NCBI GenBank assembly: GCA_026075535.2
Contig: AP026539.1
Span: 7,874,001-7,938,000, forward strand
From: Tricholoma matsutake
Lineage: Eukaryota; Basidiomycota; Agaricomycetes; Agaricales; Tricholomataceae
DNA length: 64,000 bases
Reading direction: 5' to 3'
Positions 50,898-62,668 of the stretch are shown here, piece by piece. The notes beneath the pieces are model-generated. The model had not been told where the DNA came from, did not search any database, and saw only the letters and a list, made by a program, of their open reading frames with translations. Position 1 is the stretch's first letter. Every line of letters begins with the position of its first letter. The position numbers were made by a program, and so were the translations under genes.

Positions 50898-51580
50898 TCA
50901 GTAGCGGCGCTGCTGTGCTCGAGGACCTCGAGGACGGCGGCGTCGTGATGAGGACGAGGGTTCCCCATGATGGAGCTCTGCATGAGCTGCCTGCCTAGCC
51001 GCGTAGGAAGCCCTGAAGGCTGCCGGTGACATGAGGTCGAGAGGCAATCCGGCAGCTGCTAGTTCTGCTGACATTGGCTCAGACAATCGCCAGGTGGTTG
51101 TGAATAGTTCCCAGGCCATCTGACGCGATGCGTTCCTCTCAATGAGCGGAACGGCGGATACTCGGACGGTACCGACGAAAATCGTCATAGCCTCCAGTAA
51201 ATGTAGAAAGCCATGAGAGGTGGACGTTATGTCCACCCTCTCATCTCTCGACAACGGAGGCTCATCCTCCACCAACTCTGGGATGGCGGATGAACCCGGT
51301 GATGTGGGGAGGGGCGGCGCAGATTGCTCCTGCTGCCCCTCCAGATAGAGGAGCTCGGCGATGCCGAGCTCTTGATTGTTGTTGGCCTCGAGCCCAAGCT
51401 CGAGAGCCAGATCATGCACCTCATCGGCTATCACTTGTGATGCCAAGAAGCGGTTTATGGTCTCTTGCGAGGCTAGCTCGGTGAGACCCGGAATGAATTC
51501 GACGTCTCCGCCGGTGGCAGAGCCGTCATCGTCGTCTGGCAGGTCGGAGGAGTCATCCTCCGCCCAAAGATTGTGGAACT
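50898..51580 (-). pseudogene. NA2 ORF, C-terminal part (copy 3)
   Basis: Stop at 50898-50900; covers residues ~54-279 with ELGIAELLYLEG, IPELVEDEPPLS, the AWELFTTTWRLSE domain and the RRRRPRGPRAQQRRY tail. Continuous with 60534-60700 once L14 and one TTGTGGAACT copy are discounted; the joined length (840 nt) equals the intact NA2 ORF at 21129, so the ORF was intact when L14 inserted. Confidence 0.88.
51571..51580. repeat. Target-site duplication of LINE-A L14
   Basis: TTGTGGAACT, repeated at 60534-60543 right after the L14 poly(A). The only LINE-A insertion here whose two flanks match cleanly. Confidence 0.95.
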
Positions 51581-51708
51581 CATCGCTTCTTAACTTGTTA
51601 CCGCAACGTGCACAGCCACAGAATTCTCTGTCGACACCGTTTTCATTCTCTGCAGCTCAATCCGTCTACGATCTCAGCGATCCGGTCTATATAGCGTCTT
51701 ACCAGCGC

Positions 51709-53591
51709 ATGTCTGATTCACTATCCAGAATAAGGGGGAGATCGGGTGAAGCGATGGACGAGGGCAACCCCTCCAGAGCCGGTACGCCCAGAACTCCTGG
51801 CGACGATCCCATTGACTCTCTGCGGCCCTCTGGGGGCCGCAGATCCTCACAGGTAGCACCTTCCGTGGGCCCTCATCGGTCCCAAAGAAGCTCTCCCACT
51901 CCCTCCCCGTATGGGGCCGGAACGATCACACCTCGCGCACATCGATTCAGCGTGCCGACACTATCTCCCAGGAGGGCCACAGCGTCCCCTGCACCTCCTA
52001 CCACTCCGTCCACTCCTGCCTCCAGGTGGGGGGACGAAGCTATGACACCTAACCCCGAGCCCGTGATCCAAGACACGGTGATGGCAGGCGATGCGGACGA
52101 CGATTGGGCCGGTCCGACCACCTTTGCCCACGACCTCGGGGAATACGCTCAGGGATTCATAACTGTCCTGAACAGGACTGGAGCCCTATGACCCACTGCT
52201 GAACAACGGCAGGAGATTGCAGAACAACTGGGGGCGGTGCTGTACGCAGCGACCACGGTTGGATTTCATCGCGACTCGGGGAACACGACCCTACGAAGAG
52301 CTATCGACAGGGCTGGCAGTGCAGGCAAACGACCTGTGACTACTGACCCCAACGACGTCCCAAGGACGGAACATCTGGAGGGATGGGATGGGCCACGCCC
52401 CCCCCCTCACAAATCTGCGAGGACACGAGGCCCAAGAGGGGCTCGACCTCTTCCTAAACCCCCAGTAGGGGGCACTTCTTCGTCATGGGGCAGAGGACCT
52501 CCTCCCCCCGTGAACATGTCGACCAAGCCTTCGGGCAAGGGGACATTTGCGCAGGTCGCTCACTTCCCTGGGGGGCGAGCACCTAACACATCCATGGACG
52601 GCCTGGTGCGACTAGCCAAGGCCTTCCCTGAGCTCCCAACCGACAAGCTAGCCGACATCCAGCAGCACGTCGGCCCATCCAGGCCCAAGGCTGCAAAGCC
52701 TTCACCCACCGTCCACGGACCGTCTCGAAGACAGGTTCTCGTTCACGTTCGACCCCCCCTCGAGGAGGGAACGAACCCTGCTGACTTCCTGGACCATGTC
52801 CGGACGACTCTAGGACTACATCACTCTAAGTTAGTGGCACAGTCTGCTACCATGCACGCCGGGAACCTCTCGGTATCAACTGACGTAGTGGCCTCGGATG
52901 AGGACCTACGATGTTTCAAGGAGGCGGCCCACAAAGCCTTCCCCTTTGCGCTCCAAATCGATGCAGTGTTACCGACGTCCACCTCCTACCTCAAGTTGGT
53001 AGACGTGCCCTACATCGCAAACGACAAGGCGATTACGCCTGATGTCGTTATAGCACACCTGGGGAAGTCAGGAATAGCTGACCTCACCATTCTGCAAGTC
53101 CCCCCACGAGTTGTCCGTGATTCGAGAATGTCGGACACATGCACCGTTTATCTCAATGTTGCTGACTCGGTCAGCGGCGCACGAGCGAAAGCTCTTATCG
53201 GACGTGGTGTCCAATTCGGACGCTATGTCACCTATGTTAGGGCAGCCAGGGCAAACCCTGGTCTCCCGCTATGCCAACGATGCTGGAAGTGGGGCCACCC
53301 CACCCCAGCATGCAGAGCTCCACAGTCGAAATGTCCGATCTGTGCAGGCCCACACCGCAAGGAGCACCATCGTGCCCTAGTGGGGTGCTGTAAGGGCAAC
53401 GCCAAGGCGAACCCTCCTATCCCAGCTACCCCAGAGGGGGCAGCATGTCCTCACCCGGCCAGGTGCTTGAATTGCCGGAAGAACCACGCATCCGACGACT
53501 GTCGATGCAATTTCTGGCGACATCGCTTTGACCGTGACTGGATCAAGGCTCGCTACGACGAGGTGAGTGCGAGACGCAACTCCCGCTCTCC
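51709..53591 (+). pseudogene. LINE-A ORF1 (L14), one stop, 3' end lost
   Basis: ATG at 51709 (MSDSLSRIRGRSGEAM). A TGA at 52189-52191 replaces a CGA arginine codon (GAR in sisters). Otherwise open through the middle domain and all three zinc knuckles to RNSRSP, where L15's poly(T) cuts it ~12 codons before the normal end. Confidence 0.9.
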
Positions 53592-56478
53592 TTTTTTTTT
53601 TTTTGGGTCAAAATTTTATAACGCGGCGCCCGATCGCAGTCCGCGGTAGAGACATACAAACAAAGTACACTATGCCCAGCCCAAGTCCTCCTCCTGCTGA
53701 TCTTCACACCAACCACCTGGATAGCTGCGATGACCACTAAGGGGGCCCCCTTTATCGAGTAAATGGACTTGCCAGTGGTGGCGTACCGACAACTCAAGCT
53801 TGACGTCGTGTTCCCCGAATCCCTACGGGTATAAGTGCAAGATTTAGGGGAAACTGCCGCCCCGACGTGAGCCTCTCAGCTCGGAAAGGAAAGCATAGTC
53901 GACTGGAGTTGTCGTAACGCATAACCGACAGTGGATCTGAAAGCGCTCAGGCGCCTCCCCGAACCGGTACCTAGTTTCGTGTCCACCCTCCCTGACAGTC
54001 GCTCCTGAACACGGGTGGGCCCCCTTTATGAGGGTAAATGGACTCGTCTGGTGCCCTACGACCACCCCGACATACCGATAACACTAGCCAGAACCAGACG
54101 GGGGTCATACGCCCTGCGCGCACAACCTATCCTGGATCCCACGCAAGTGAGTTGAACGACCCTAGTGCTGGGTTATTGTCCAAAAATTCAGTGAAGCCTT
54201 CGACAGAGTCTGGGCTTGCACGAGTCTCTTTGCGATCCACCTTGGGGCAGACGCGTAGCAGATGGTCTCGAGTTTGTATGTCAGGACCAAGGCACCAGCA
54301 TTGGTATTCCCCGTTGAGGGATAAACGTTGGCGATACTCCCCTATAGGAGCATGGCCAGTAATCATACGAGTTGAACGAGAGGTCAACGTAGTGTTGCTT
54401 CCCATTGCTTTCAGCCAAGGCCCACCTTTGTGAGTCGAGGGTACCACCGGTTTTCCCCCTACTCCTTTGAGTTGGTAGAAGTGTCGTCCACGGTACGCAG
54501 GATCTGCGAACCGAGTGTGCCAATCCTTACAAACGGCCTTTTCGACCTGGTTTTTAAGGTAGTCTAGAGACGTCCACGGGTGTCTGCCCACGGAGATCTT
54601 GGTAGATGTAGCTACATCGTGAGCCATCTTATGTACGTTCCACTCGAACTTCGAGGGGACATGCCAGAATGTAACGTTCCTCTCCTCGTCTCCAGCTAGC
54701 CAGGGACGGAGGGAGCGACAGGCGTCCAGGGCGAATATTTGCCCAGAGCGTGGTTTTGGATCTATTAGGGACTCAATGCCCGTAGTAGAATCCGAAAAGA
54801 TGACCAGCTTTTTGCATCCCCTGCTGCACGCAGCGGAGACGCCAAGTTGGAGAGCAAAAAGTTCGACTTCCGGGGGAGTTCTTCTCCCAGAAGCTGAGAC
54901 AACGCGATCCACCTGTTCTCCCTGCCCGAAGACAAGAGCGCAGGCGACAGCTTGGAACTTAGCATCAGTGGGCACCGAGGCGTCCACTGCAACGACGAGA
55001 GTGTCATCCTCGACCTGGGCACAGGCCCAGGCCTTATCGAGGTCACCCCTGTAAGAATTCCTCGCTCCATCCTCCTTAGAGGTGAGGCGATGAGAGGAGA
55101 AGCGAGAGGGGAATAAGTCCTTCACTCTGTTTCCAGGTGTGTTTTCTTCCCCAAAGGGGTCGAATTCATCACCTGGTACGAGGGCCAGAGCTGCGGCCGA
55201 AGCGACAGATGGGCCTTGTAGGGTGAGTGTGTCAAGCACGTTCCCCCCCCAGAGTCCTAGCTCATGAGAGTGGGTAGTGCCAACATGATTAGGTCCTAAG
55301 ATAGCTCTTAGAGGGTGAGACGGCGCCAATAGGGGGGTTCTGAACACTCCTCTGTCGACTAGACGGCGCAGTAACAGCTGCATGGGCAGCAGTCCTGCGA
55401 TACTTTCCAGACCACCAATAGGGGTGGTTCTGAATGCACCGAGGATCCAATGTGCAGCAATAGACTGCACTTGGGCCAACGTTTTGATGACACCTTTGAC
55501 GCGAGCGCCTTTGAAGTGCCATAGTCTGAGTCTGTATGTCATGATAGGTACGACACATGAACGGTACAGGAGGCGTTTCTGCATAGGGGTTAACCCTCTG
55601 ACAGAATTGCCGAGCATTCCCATCGCCCTCGCAGTGGTGAGGGCTTTGGTGGAGTAGAACCACGTGTGCTCCTTGAAGGAGAGCTTGCGGTCGAAGAAAA
55701 AGCCAAGGTACCTCCAGGTAACCTTGGGTTTGAGGGGGGTGTTGCCCGTGTAAGGGGCGAATCCAAGATCAATGGGTAGGGGAGTGAATCTCCTCGCCCT
55801 TGAGAAGTGGAATATTTCAGACTTGTCGTGTTCAAGGACAAGCCCGAGGGAGGTGAATGCCTGGAATATCCAGCCATACGCTTTTTTGAGCAGGGGGAGG
55901 TTATCCTCCAGCTGTGGAGAGTGGGCAATGAGGGTACCATCGTCCACATATGACATGAGATCGACATCTCTGCCGATTTCGCTCCTTCTGAAGAGCTTCA
56001 TAATGGGCATTAGGTATAACGCCGATAAGACAGGGGACAAGGCAGACCCTTGACCCACTCCCACATCGGCTGCAAAGGAGCCAGACGAGAAAGTGTTCCA
56101 TTTGTAGGTCGTTTTGCGGCCGACAAGATATGAACGGAAGAAGTTCACTACTTGCGCAGGGAACCCCGACCGAGAGATGATCTCCAACAGAACTTGGTGG
56201 TTCAAGGAGGGGAAGAATTGGGCGATGTCGAAGGCGACAACACTCGTTTTAAGTCCTTTGGCCCATCCTGCTCTGACCAGGTGGGTAAGGTAGATACCTG
56301 CATCCTCAGTGGAATGCTGGGCGACGCCTCCGAACTGGTTTTGTTCGAAAGCCTCGTGTGCGACACCGTCGAACTGAAGTCGCCTTGACAACATCTTTTC
56401 GACTAATTTGCCCAGAGTGTTCAGGAGCACAATGGGCCTGAACGACTTAGGGGTAGAGTAGTTAGGCTTCCCTGGCTT
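53592..56478 (-). mobile_element. LINE-A L15, 5'-truncated, innermost insertion
   Basis: Poly(T) 53592-53604, 3' UTR, ORF2 from the stop at 54127 to residue ~505 (56478). Inserted in L14 without a target duplication but with a ~0.4 kb target deletion. The junction at 56470-56482 joins CTGGCTT of L15 to AGGGGAAGACG of L14. Confidence 0.9.
54127..56478 (-). pseudogene. LINE-A ORF2 (L15), residues ~505-1288, open
   Basis: About 783 codons with no stop: the full RT from KPGKPNYS onward (FDIAQFFPSLNH, YVDDGTL), RNase H with all four acidic residues, and the C-terminal finger (LNGEYQCWC...HLLRVC). Lacks the endonuclease because of 5' truncation. Confidence 0.9.
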
Positions 56479-59400
56479 AGGGGAAGACGTCATGCTACTT
56501 GCTAATGTCTATTCGGATAGCCAACACTCAGCCATTACGCTTCTGTTCGAGAACGTCATGCTGATTCCCCGCCTACACTTCATGTGTGGTGATTTCAACG
56601 TGAGACATGCCTCCTGGGACCCCCAAGGGCCTGAACACTCTATCCACGCTGACCATTTAGTGGAAACGGCTATGGCATTAGGCCTGACTAGAGCTCTACC
56701 AGTAATGGAGGGCCCTACCCACTTCCCCCCACAACAGGGCCTTCACCCCACGGTGATCGACCTGATGTTCATACCTACAGATCTTAGATTTGTACTGTAC
56801 TGCGAGATCGTACCTGAAGCCAGGGGTACGTCTGACCACGCCCCCCTGACGTTAGTACTACCTGGTCCGGGATCTTTGGTTCCGGTCACCAAGTGGTCCA
56901 TCAAAAAAAGGATCCGAGGAGGAAGCATCTTACCGGGATGCTGTATCCTCCGCTTTAATTCCGTGGCTGAATTGGCATGGAAATACTTCAGCAGAGATCG
57001 ATGAGGTCGTTTCGGCGATATCAACGATCTTAAACAAGGCATGGGAAAACCATGCCAAGGAATCTCGCCTCGGCAAGTTGTCCAAAGGCTGGTGGACAGA
57101 CGAGTGCAGTGGTGCCCTAGACGCTTACAGAGCCTCTCGAGACGAGGGAGACTGGAAGCTCTATAGGAAAGTTATGCGACATGCAAAGCGTGACTTTTTC
57201 GACGACCGTATCCAAGAAGTGGCTACGATGAATAGACGACCCTGGGATTTGATGTCCTGGACGCGTCAACGCAACCTTCCGTCGTACGAGGCTATCTCCT
57301 ATCGGGGAGAACCCTGCAACGACCTAGATTCCCTGTGGGCTGCCCTTGATGGGTCCTATAACGCGGCCTCAGATCGAGTAGTCGATCTGAGCATTCTCGA
57401 CGAACTTGACCCGGTGCCTGAAAGGGCCTGGATCTCGTTCTCTGTCACGGAAATGAAAGAAGCGCTAAACGCGTGTTCTTCCCGTTCCACTCCAGGTCCC
57501 GATCATGTTACATGGTCGCACCTTAAACACTGGTGTAGCAACCCAGAGGTGGCAGGGCTTATCACCCACATCGCTGAGGCATGCATCACTGCAGGCCATT
57601 GGCCAGCTCACTTTAAGGAATCCCTGTCGGTTATTATCCCGAAGCCAGGGAAACCTAATTACTCTACCCCTAAGTCGTTCAGACCCATCGTGCTTCTGAA
57701 CACTCTGGGTAAATTAGTCGAAAAGATGTTGTCCAGACGACTTCAATTTGACAGCGTCGCACACGAGGCCTTCGAGCAGAATCAGTTCGGAGGTGTCGCC
57801 CAGCGTTCCACTGAGGATGCAGGAATCTACCTCACTCATCTTGTCAGGGCAGGATGGGCCAAAGGACTTAAGACAAGCGTTGTCGCTTTCGACATCGCTC
57901 AATTCTTCCCCTCCTTGAACCACCAGGTTCTGTTGGAGATCATCTCTCGGTCGGGGTTCCCTGCGCAAGTAGTGAACTTCTTCCGCTCATATCTGGTCGG
58001 TCGCAAAACGACCTACAAATGGAACGCTTTCTCATCTGGCTCCTTTGCAGCCGATGTGGGAGTGGGCCAAGGCTCTGCCCTGTCCCCTGTCTTGTCGGCG
58101 CTATATTTGACGCCCATCATGAAACTCTTCAGAAGAAGCGAAGTCGGCAGAGATGTCGATCTCATGTCCTATGTGGACGATGGCACCCTCATCGCCCGCT
58201 CTCCACAGTTGGAGGATAATCTCCCCCTTCTCAAGAAAGCATATGGCTGGATTTTCCAGGCGTTCACCTCCCTCGGACTTGTCCTCGAACATGACAAGTC
58301 CGAAATATTTCACTTTTCAAGGGCGAGGAGATTCACCCCTCTACCCATCGATCTCGGATTTGCCCCATACACGGGCAACACCCCCCTCAAACCCAAGGTC
58401 ACCTGGAGGTACCTGGGCTTTTTCTTCGATCGCAAGCTTTCTTTCAAGGAGCACACGCGGTTCTACTCCACCAAAACCCTCACCACTGCGAGGGCGATGG
58501 GTATGCTCGGCAATTCTGTCAGAGGGTTAACCCCTATGCAGAAACGCCTTCTCTACCGTTCGTGCGTCGTACCTATCATGACATACGGACTCAGACTATG
58601 GCACTTCAAGGGCGCTCGCGTCAAGGGTGTCATCAAAACGTTGGCCCAGGTGCAGTCCATCGCTGCACGCTGGATCCTCGGTGCATTCAAAACCACCCCA
58701 ATTGGGGGTCTGGAAAGTATCGCAGGACTGCTGCCTATGCAGCTGTTACTGCGTCGTTTAGTCGACAGAGGGGTATTCAGAACCCCCCTATTGGCTCCAT
58801 CGCATCCCCTAAGAGCGATCTTAGGGCCTAATCACGTCGGCACTACCCATTCTCATGAGCTAGGACTCTGGGGAGGGAACGTGCTCGACACATTCACTGT
58901 GCAAGGGCCGTCTGTCGCTTCGGCTGCAGCCTTGGCCCTCGTATCAGGCGATGAATTTGACCCCTTTGGGGAAGAAAACACACCTGGAAACAGAGTGAAG
59001 GATTTATTCCCCACTCACTTCTCCTCTCATCGTCTCACCTCTAAGGAGGATGGAGCGAGGAATTCTTACAGGAGTGACCTTGACAAGGCCTGGGCTTCTG
59101 CCCTGGTCGAGGACGACACTCTTGTCGTTGCAGTGGACGCCTCAGTGCCCACCGATGCTAAATTTCAGGCTGTCGCCTGTGCTCTTGTCTTCAGACAGGG
59201 AGAACAGGTGGATCGCGTTGTCTCAGCTTCTGGGAGGAGAACCCCCCCAGAAGTCGAACTCTTTGCTCTCCAACTGGGCGTCTCGGCTGCTTGCAGCAGA
59301 GGGTGCAAAAAGTTGGTTATCTTTTCGGATTCTACGACGGGCATTGAGTCCCTAATTGATCCTAAGCCACGTTCTGGGCAAGTCTTTGCCCTGGATGCCT

Positions 59401-59993
59401 GTCGCTCCCTCCGCCCCTGGCTAGCCGGGGACGAGGAGAGAAACGTTACATTCTGGCATGTCCCCTCGAAATTTGAGTGGAACGTTCACAAGATGGCTCA
59501 TGATGTAGCTACATCTACCAAGATCTCCGTGGGCAGACACCCGCGGACGTCTTTAGACTACCTTAAAAACCAGGTCGAAAAGGCTGTTTGCAAGGATTGG
59601 CACACCCGGTTCTCAGATCCGGCGTATCGTGGACGGCACTTCTACCAACTCAAAGGAGTCAGTGGAAAACCGGTATTACCCTCGACTCACAAAGGTGGGC
59701 CTTGGTTGAAAGTTATGGGAAACAACACTACGGTGACTTCCCGTTCGACTCGCATGATCACTGGCCATGCTCCTATAGGGGAGTATCGTCAATGTTTATC
59801 CCTCGACGGGGAGTACCAATGCTGGTGCCTTGGTCCTGACATACAAACTCGGGATCATCTGCTACGCGTCTGCCCCAAGGTGGATCGCAAAGAAACTCGT
59901 GCGAGCCCAGACTCTGTCGAAGGCTTCCACGAATTCATGGACAACAATCCTGTACTAGGATCATTCAACTCACTTGCGTGGGATCCAGGATAG
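56479..59993 (+). pseudogene. LINE-A ORF2 (L14), residues ~119-1288, frameshifted
   Basis: Reads EDVMLLANVYSD onward. At about 56904-56910 an A-run has seven As where the other copies have six (ATCAAAAAAGGATCC), shifting the frame; the correct frame resumes and is clean from ~57060 to the stop at 59991-59993. RT (YVDDGTL at 58170), RNase H and the C-terminal finger are complete. The N-terminal 118 codons were removed by the L15-associated deletion. Confidence 0.92.
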
Positions 59994-60533
59994 GTTGTGC
60001 GCGCAGGGCGTATGACCCTCGTCTGGTTCTAGCTAGTGTTATCGGTATGTCGGGGTGGCCGTAGGGCGCCAGACGAGTCCATTAACCCTCATATAGGGGG
60101 CCCACCCGTGTTCAGGAGCGACTGTCAGGGAGGGGGGACACGAAACTAGGCACCAGTTCGGGGAGGCGCCTGAGCGCTTCCAGATCTTCTGTCGGTTATG
60201 CGTTACGACGTCGAAGTCGACTACGCTTTCCTTTCCGAGCTGAGAGGCTCACGTCGGGGCGGCAGTATCCCCTAAATCTTGCACTCATACCCGTAGGGAT
60301 CGGGGAACACGACATCGTCAAGTCCGAGTTGTCGTTACGCCACCACTGGCAAGTCCGTTTACTCGATAAAGGGGGCCCCCTTAGTGGTCATCGCAGCTAT
60401 CCAGGTGGTTGGTGTGAAGATTAGCAGGAGGAGGACTTGGACTGGGCGTAGTGTACTCTGCTTGTACGTCTCTACCGCGGACTGCGACCAGGCGCCACGT
60501 TATAAATTTTTGATCCAAAAAAAAAAAAAAAAA

Positions 60534-60700
60534 TTGTGGAACTGGTTAGCCACATCAGAGTCCCATCCGCTCAGGGAGACGTGTCCGAACTCTGGGAGGT
60601 AGTTGTCGTCGAAGTCTGCAAAGTCGGCGTTTGTGTATAGGAGGGGGTCGCCAAGAGCCGCCTGGTGTCGAGTTCGCGCTCTACGGTTTGTAGAGGGCAT
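60534..60700 (-). pseudogene. NA2 ORF, N-terminal part (copy 3)
   Basis: ATG 60698-60700 (MPSTNRRARTRHQ), ~56 codons to the L14 insertion point within the codons for QFHN. Partner of 50898-51580. Confidence 0.88.
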
Positions 60701-61485
60701 TGAGGATGATTTAGCACAAGTAGATGATGGTAGAAGTCAAGATACGTAGCGTGATAACGATAACAGACGGTCCCTTATCTCAATTCCGGGTCCACCCAAC
60801 ACAGCCTCCAGACGCTCCGAGGGGGCAGACAGGCCGCAAATCCTGCTGCAGATTGGGAGGGGCAATTGAACCCAGTTCCGAACACCTCGAGGGTGTGAGT
60901 GCGGGAGGTAAAGAGTTGGTGGTAAGTAGCGGCCACCAGAGCGTTGACCTAGCCACCAGGGGGCACCATCGCCCGGCCCCTTTTAATGATGGTGTATTCC
61001 AATGGGTAGTCAGTGTAGCAGGTCTCTAGATGTAGAAACCCATGCAGCATGGAGGTAGGAAGCCTCCCAGACGACCCACAATCCAGTGAAAGTGTCCCTC
61101 CTCCTGAACCAGATCTCCCCCAGCTAAACGAATGCGACGACTTGGGCGAGCGTTGAAGTAGGCATCCCACACCCACTCTAAGCCCCCATAGGGGCCCAGA
61201 CTACTCTTTCATTGCCAACACTCACCTAACCAGGATCCTCGAAGCCCAGGAGAACGAGACGAACAGCAGACACTGTCAAAAACAGTGACCGGGGCATCCA
61301 CAGAGATCGGATGGACGGATCTCTTAGCAAATCAGGGCAGGCCTGGAGACGCCGAGAGCGTTCGTGATGACAAAATCCGATCGAAAATCGGACGAAAATT
61401 GCAGTGTCGACGTCGCGTGCAACGTTGAGCAGAGGTGTTTACCACTATTTATGGTGGTTGTAACAAGTCAAGGAGCGATCTGTTC

Positions 61486-62144
61486 GCATGGCGCATGACT
61501 TTTCTATAGTGCTTCCAGTCCTCCCCATCCCGAGAGGCCCTGTACGCGTCTAGGGCGCCACTGCACTCGTCTGTCCACCATCCTTTGGACGACTTGCCGA
61601 GGCGCGATTCCTTAGCGTGGGTTTCCCATGCCTTGTTTAAAATCGTTGATATCGCTGAAACGACTTCATCGATTTCTGCCGATGTTTCTCCGTGCCAAGC
61701 AAGCCACGGATTTAAAGCGAAGGAGACAGCATCACAGTATGACGCTTCCTCCTCGGATCCTTTTTTGATGGACCACTTGGTAACCGGCACCAGAGATCCC
61801 GGTCCAGGCAGCACTAACGTCAGGGGAGCGTGGTCAGACGTCCCCCTGGCTTCAGGTACAATCTCGCAATACAGAACAAATCTAAGATCTGTAGGTATAA
61901 ACATCAGGTCGATCACCGTGGGGTGAAGGCCCTGTTGTGGGGGGAAATGGGTAGGGCCCTCCACTACTGGTAGGGCTCTAGTTAGGCCTAATGCCGTAGC
62001 CGTTTCCACTAAGTGGTCAGTGTGGATGGTGTGTTCAGGCCCCTGGGGATCCCAGGAGGCGTGCCTCACGTTAAAATCGCCACACATGAAGTGTAAGCGT
62101 GGGATCGTCATGACGTTCTCAAATAAGAGCGTGATGGCCGAATG
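61486..62144 (-). pseudogene. LINE-A ORF2 (L13), residues ~133-353
   Basis: Second half of the endonuclease (CGDFNVRH, SDHAP) and the GWWTDECSG linker, open and in frame with 47438-50257 across NA2 copy 3. Cut at 62144 by the poly(T) of the next element. Confidence 0.88.
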
Positions 62145-62662
62145 TTTTTTTTGTTTTTTTTTTGTTTTTTTTTTGGGTCAACAATTTATAACGCGGGGCT
62201 CGATCGCAGTCCGCGGAGCAGGATACAAACTTGGGTACTACTATAACTACGCTTCCCCTCACCCATATCCTACCCAGGTCCTCGTTTTAGCCTCTTTAGG
62301 TGGGCAGTGCCACAGAGGTTGGCCTCTCAGCCAGGAAAGGCAATAATCTGGAGGGGGAGACCCCCTCCCGAAGCTAGCCATTAGATCGTCAGCTGGTGCG
62401 AAGCGGTCCCCCAGCCACATATCCAACCAAAGTCAGATCAGGTGCAGCAGTGTCAATTCACCATAAATCCCCCCTTGCGGGAGGAATAACCGTCCGCATA
62501 CTCCCAGCCAACGAGGATTGACCACCCTGGATGAACGAGGTGGACCATCACCATGTCATGCACAAGTAACAGTAATGTGGCAGCTGGTTGTTCACCTGGT
62601 TATTCACCAGAACTGCCGTAAGCAGGGGGCCAAAGCCCCCCTCGAGCAAATGCACTGCCAGC
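62145..62662 (-). mobile_element. NA3 3' UTR piece with interrupted poly(T)
   Basis: The tail reads T8-G-T10-G-T10 (62145-62174), then the shared terminal motif and the NA3-type 3' UTR (CTGGCAGTGCATTTGC on the minus strand as in NA3 copy 1). 5'-truncated at ~62662. The next bases (CCGTCGA) separate it from NA1 copy 5. Confidence 0.85.
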
Positions 62663-62668
62663 CGTCGA

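Larger units (their letters stand above)
51581..60533 (+). mobile_element. LINE-A L14, full length, split by L15
   Basis: 5' end CATCGCTTCTTAACTTGTTACCG at 51581, poly(A) 60517-60533. Interrupted at 53591 by the minus LINE-A L15 and resumes at 56479 at ORF2 residue ~119, so ~0.4 kb of L14 (the last ORF1 codons and the ORF2 start) was lost when L15 came in. 6.07 kb remain of ~6.5 kb. Confidence 0.93.
50258..61477 (-). mobile_element. NA2 retroposon, full length (copy 3), split by LINE-A L14
   Basis: Left part 50258-51580 (poly(T), tail, 3' UTR, ORF C-terminal part); right part 60534-61477 (ORF N-terminal part, leader, 5' end). Without L14 it is ~2.26 kb, matching NA2 copies 1 and 2. Inserted into ORF2 of L13. 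Confidence 0.94.
46902..62144 (-). mobile_element. LINE-A L13, outer shell of a four-level nest
   Basis: Poly(T) 46902-46913, 3' UTR, then ORF2 from the stop (47438) to residue ~350 (50257); resumes at 61486 after NA2 copy 3 and ends at 62144 (residue ~133) at another poly(T). The break is marked by a duplicated GCATGGCGCAT. Whether L13 continues past the NA3 piece at 62145 cannot be seen. Confidence 0.92.
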
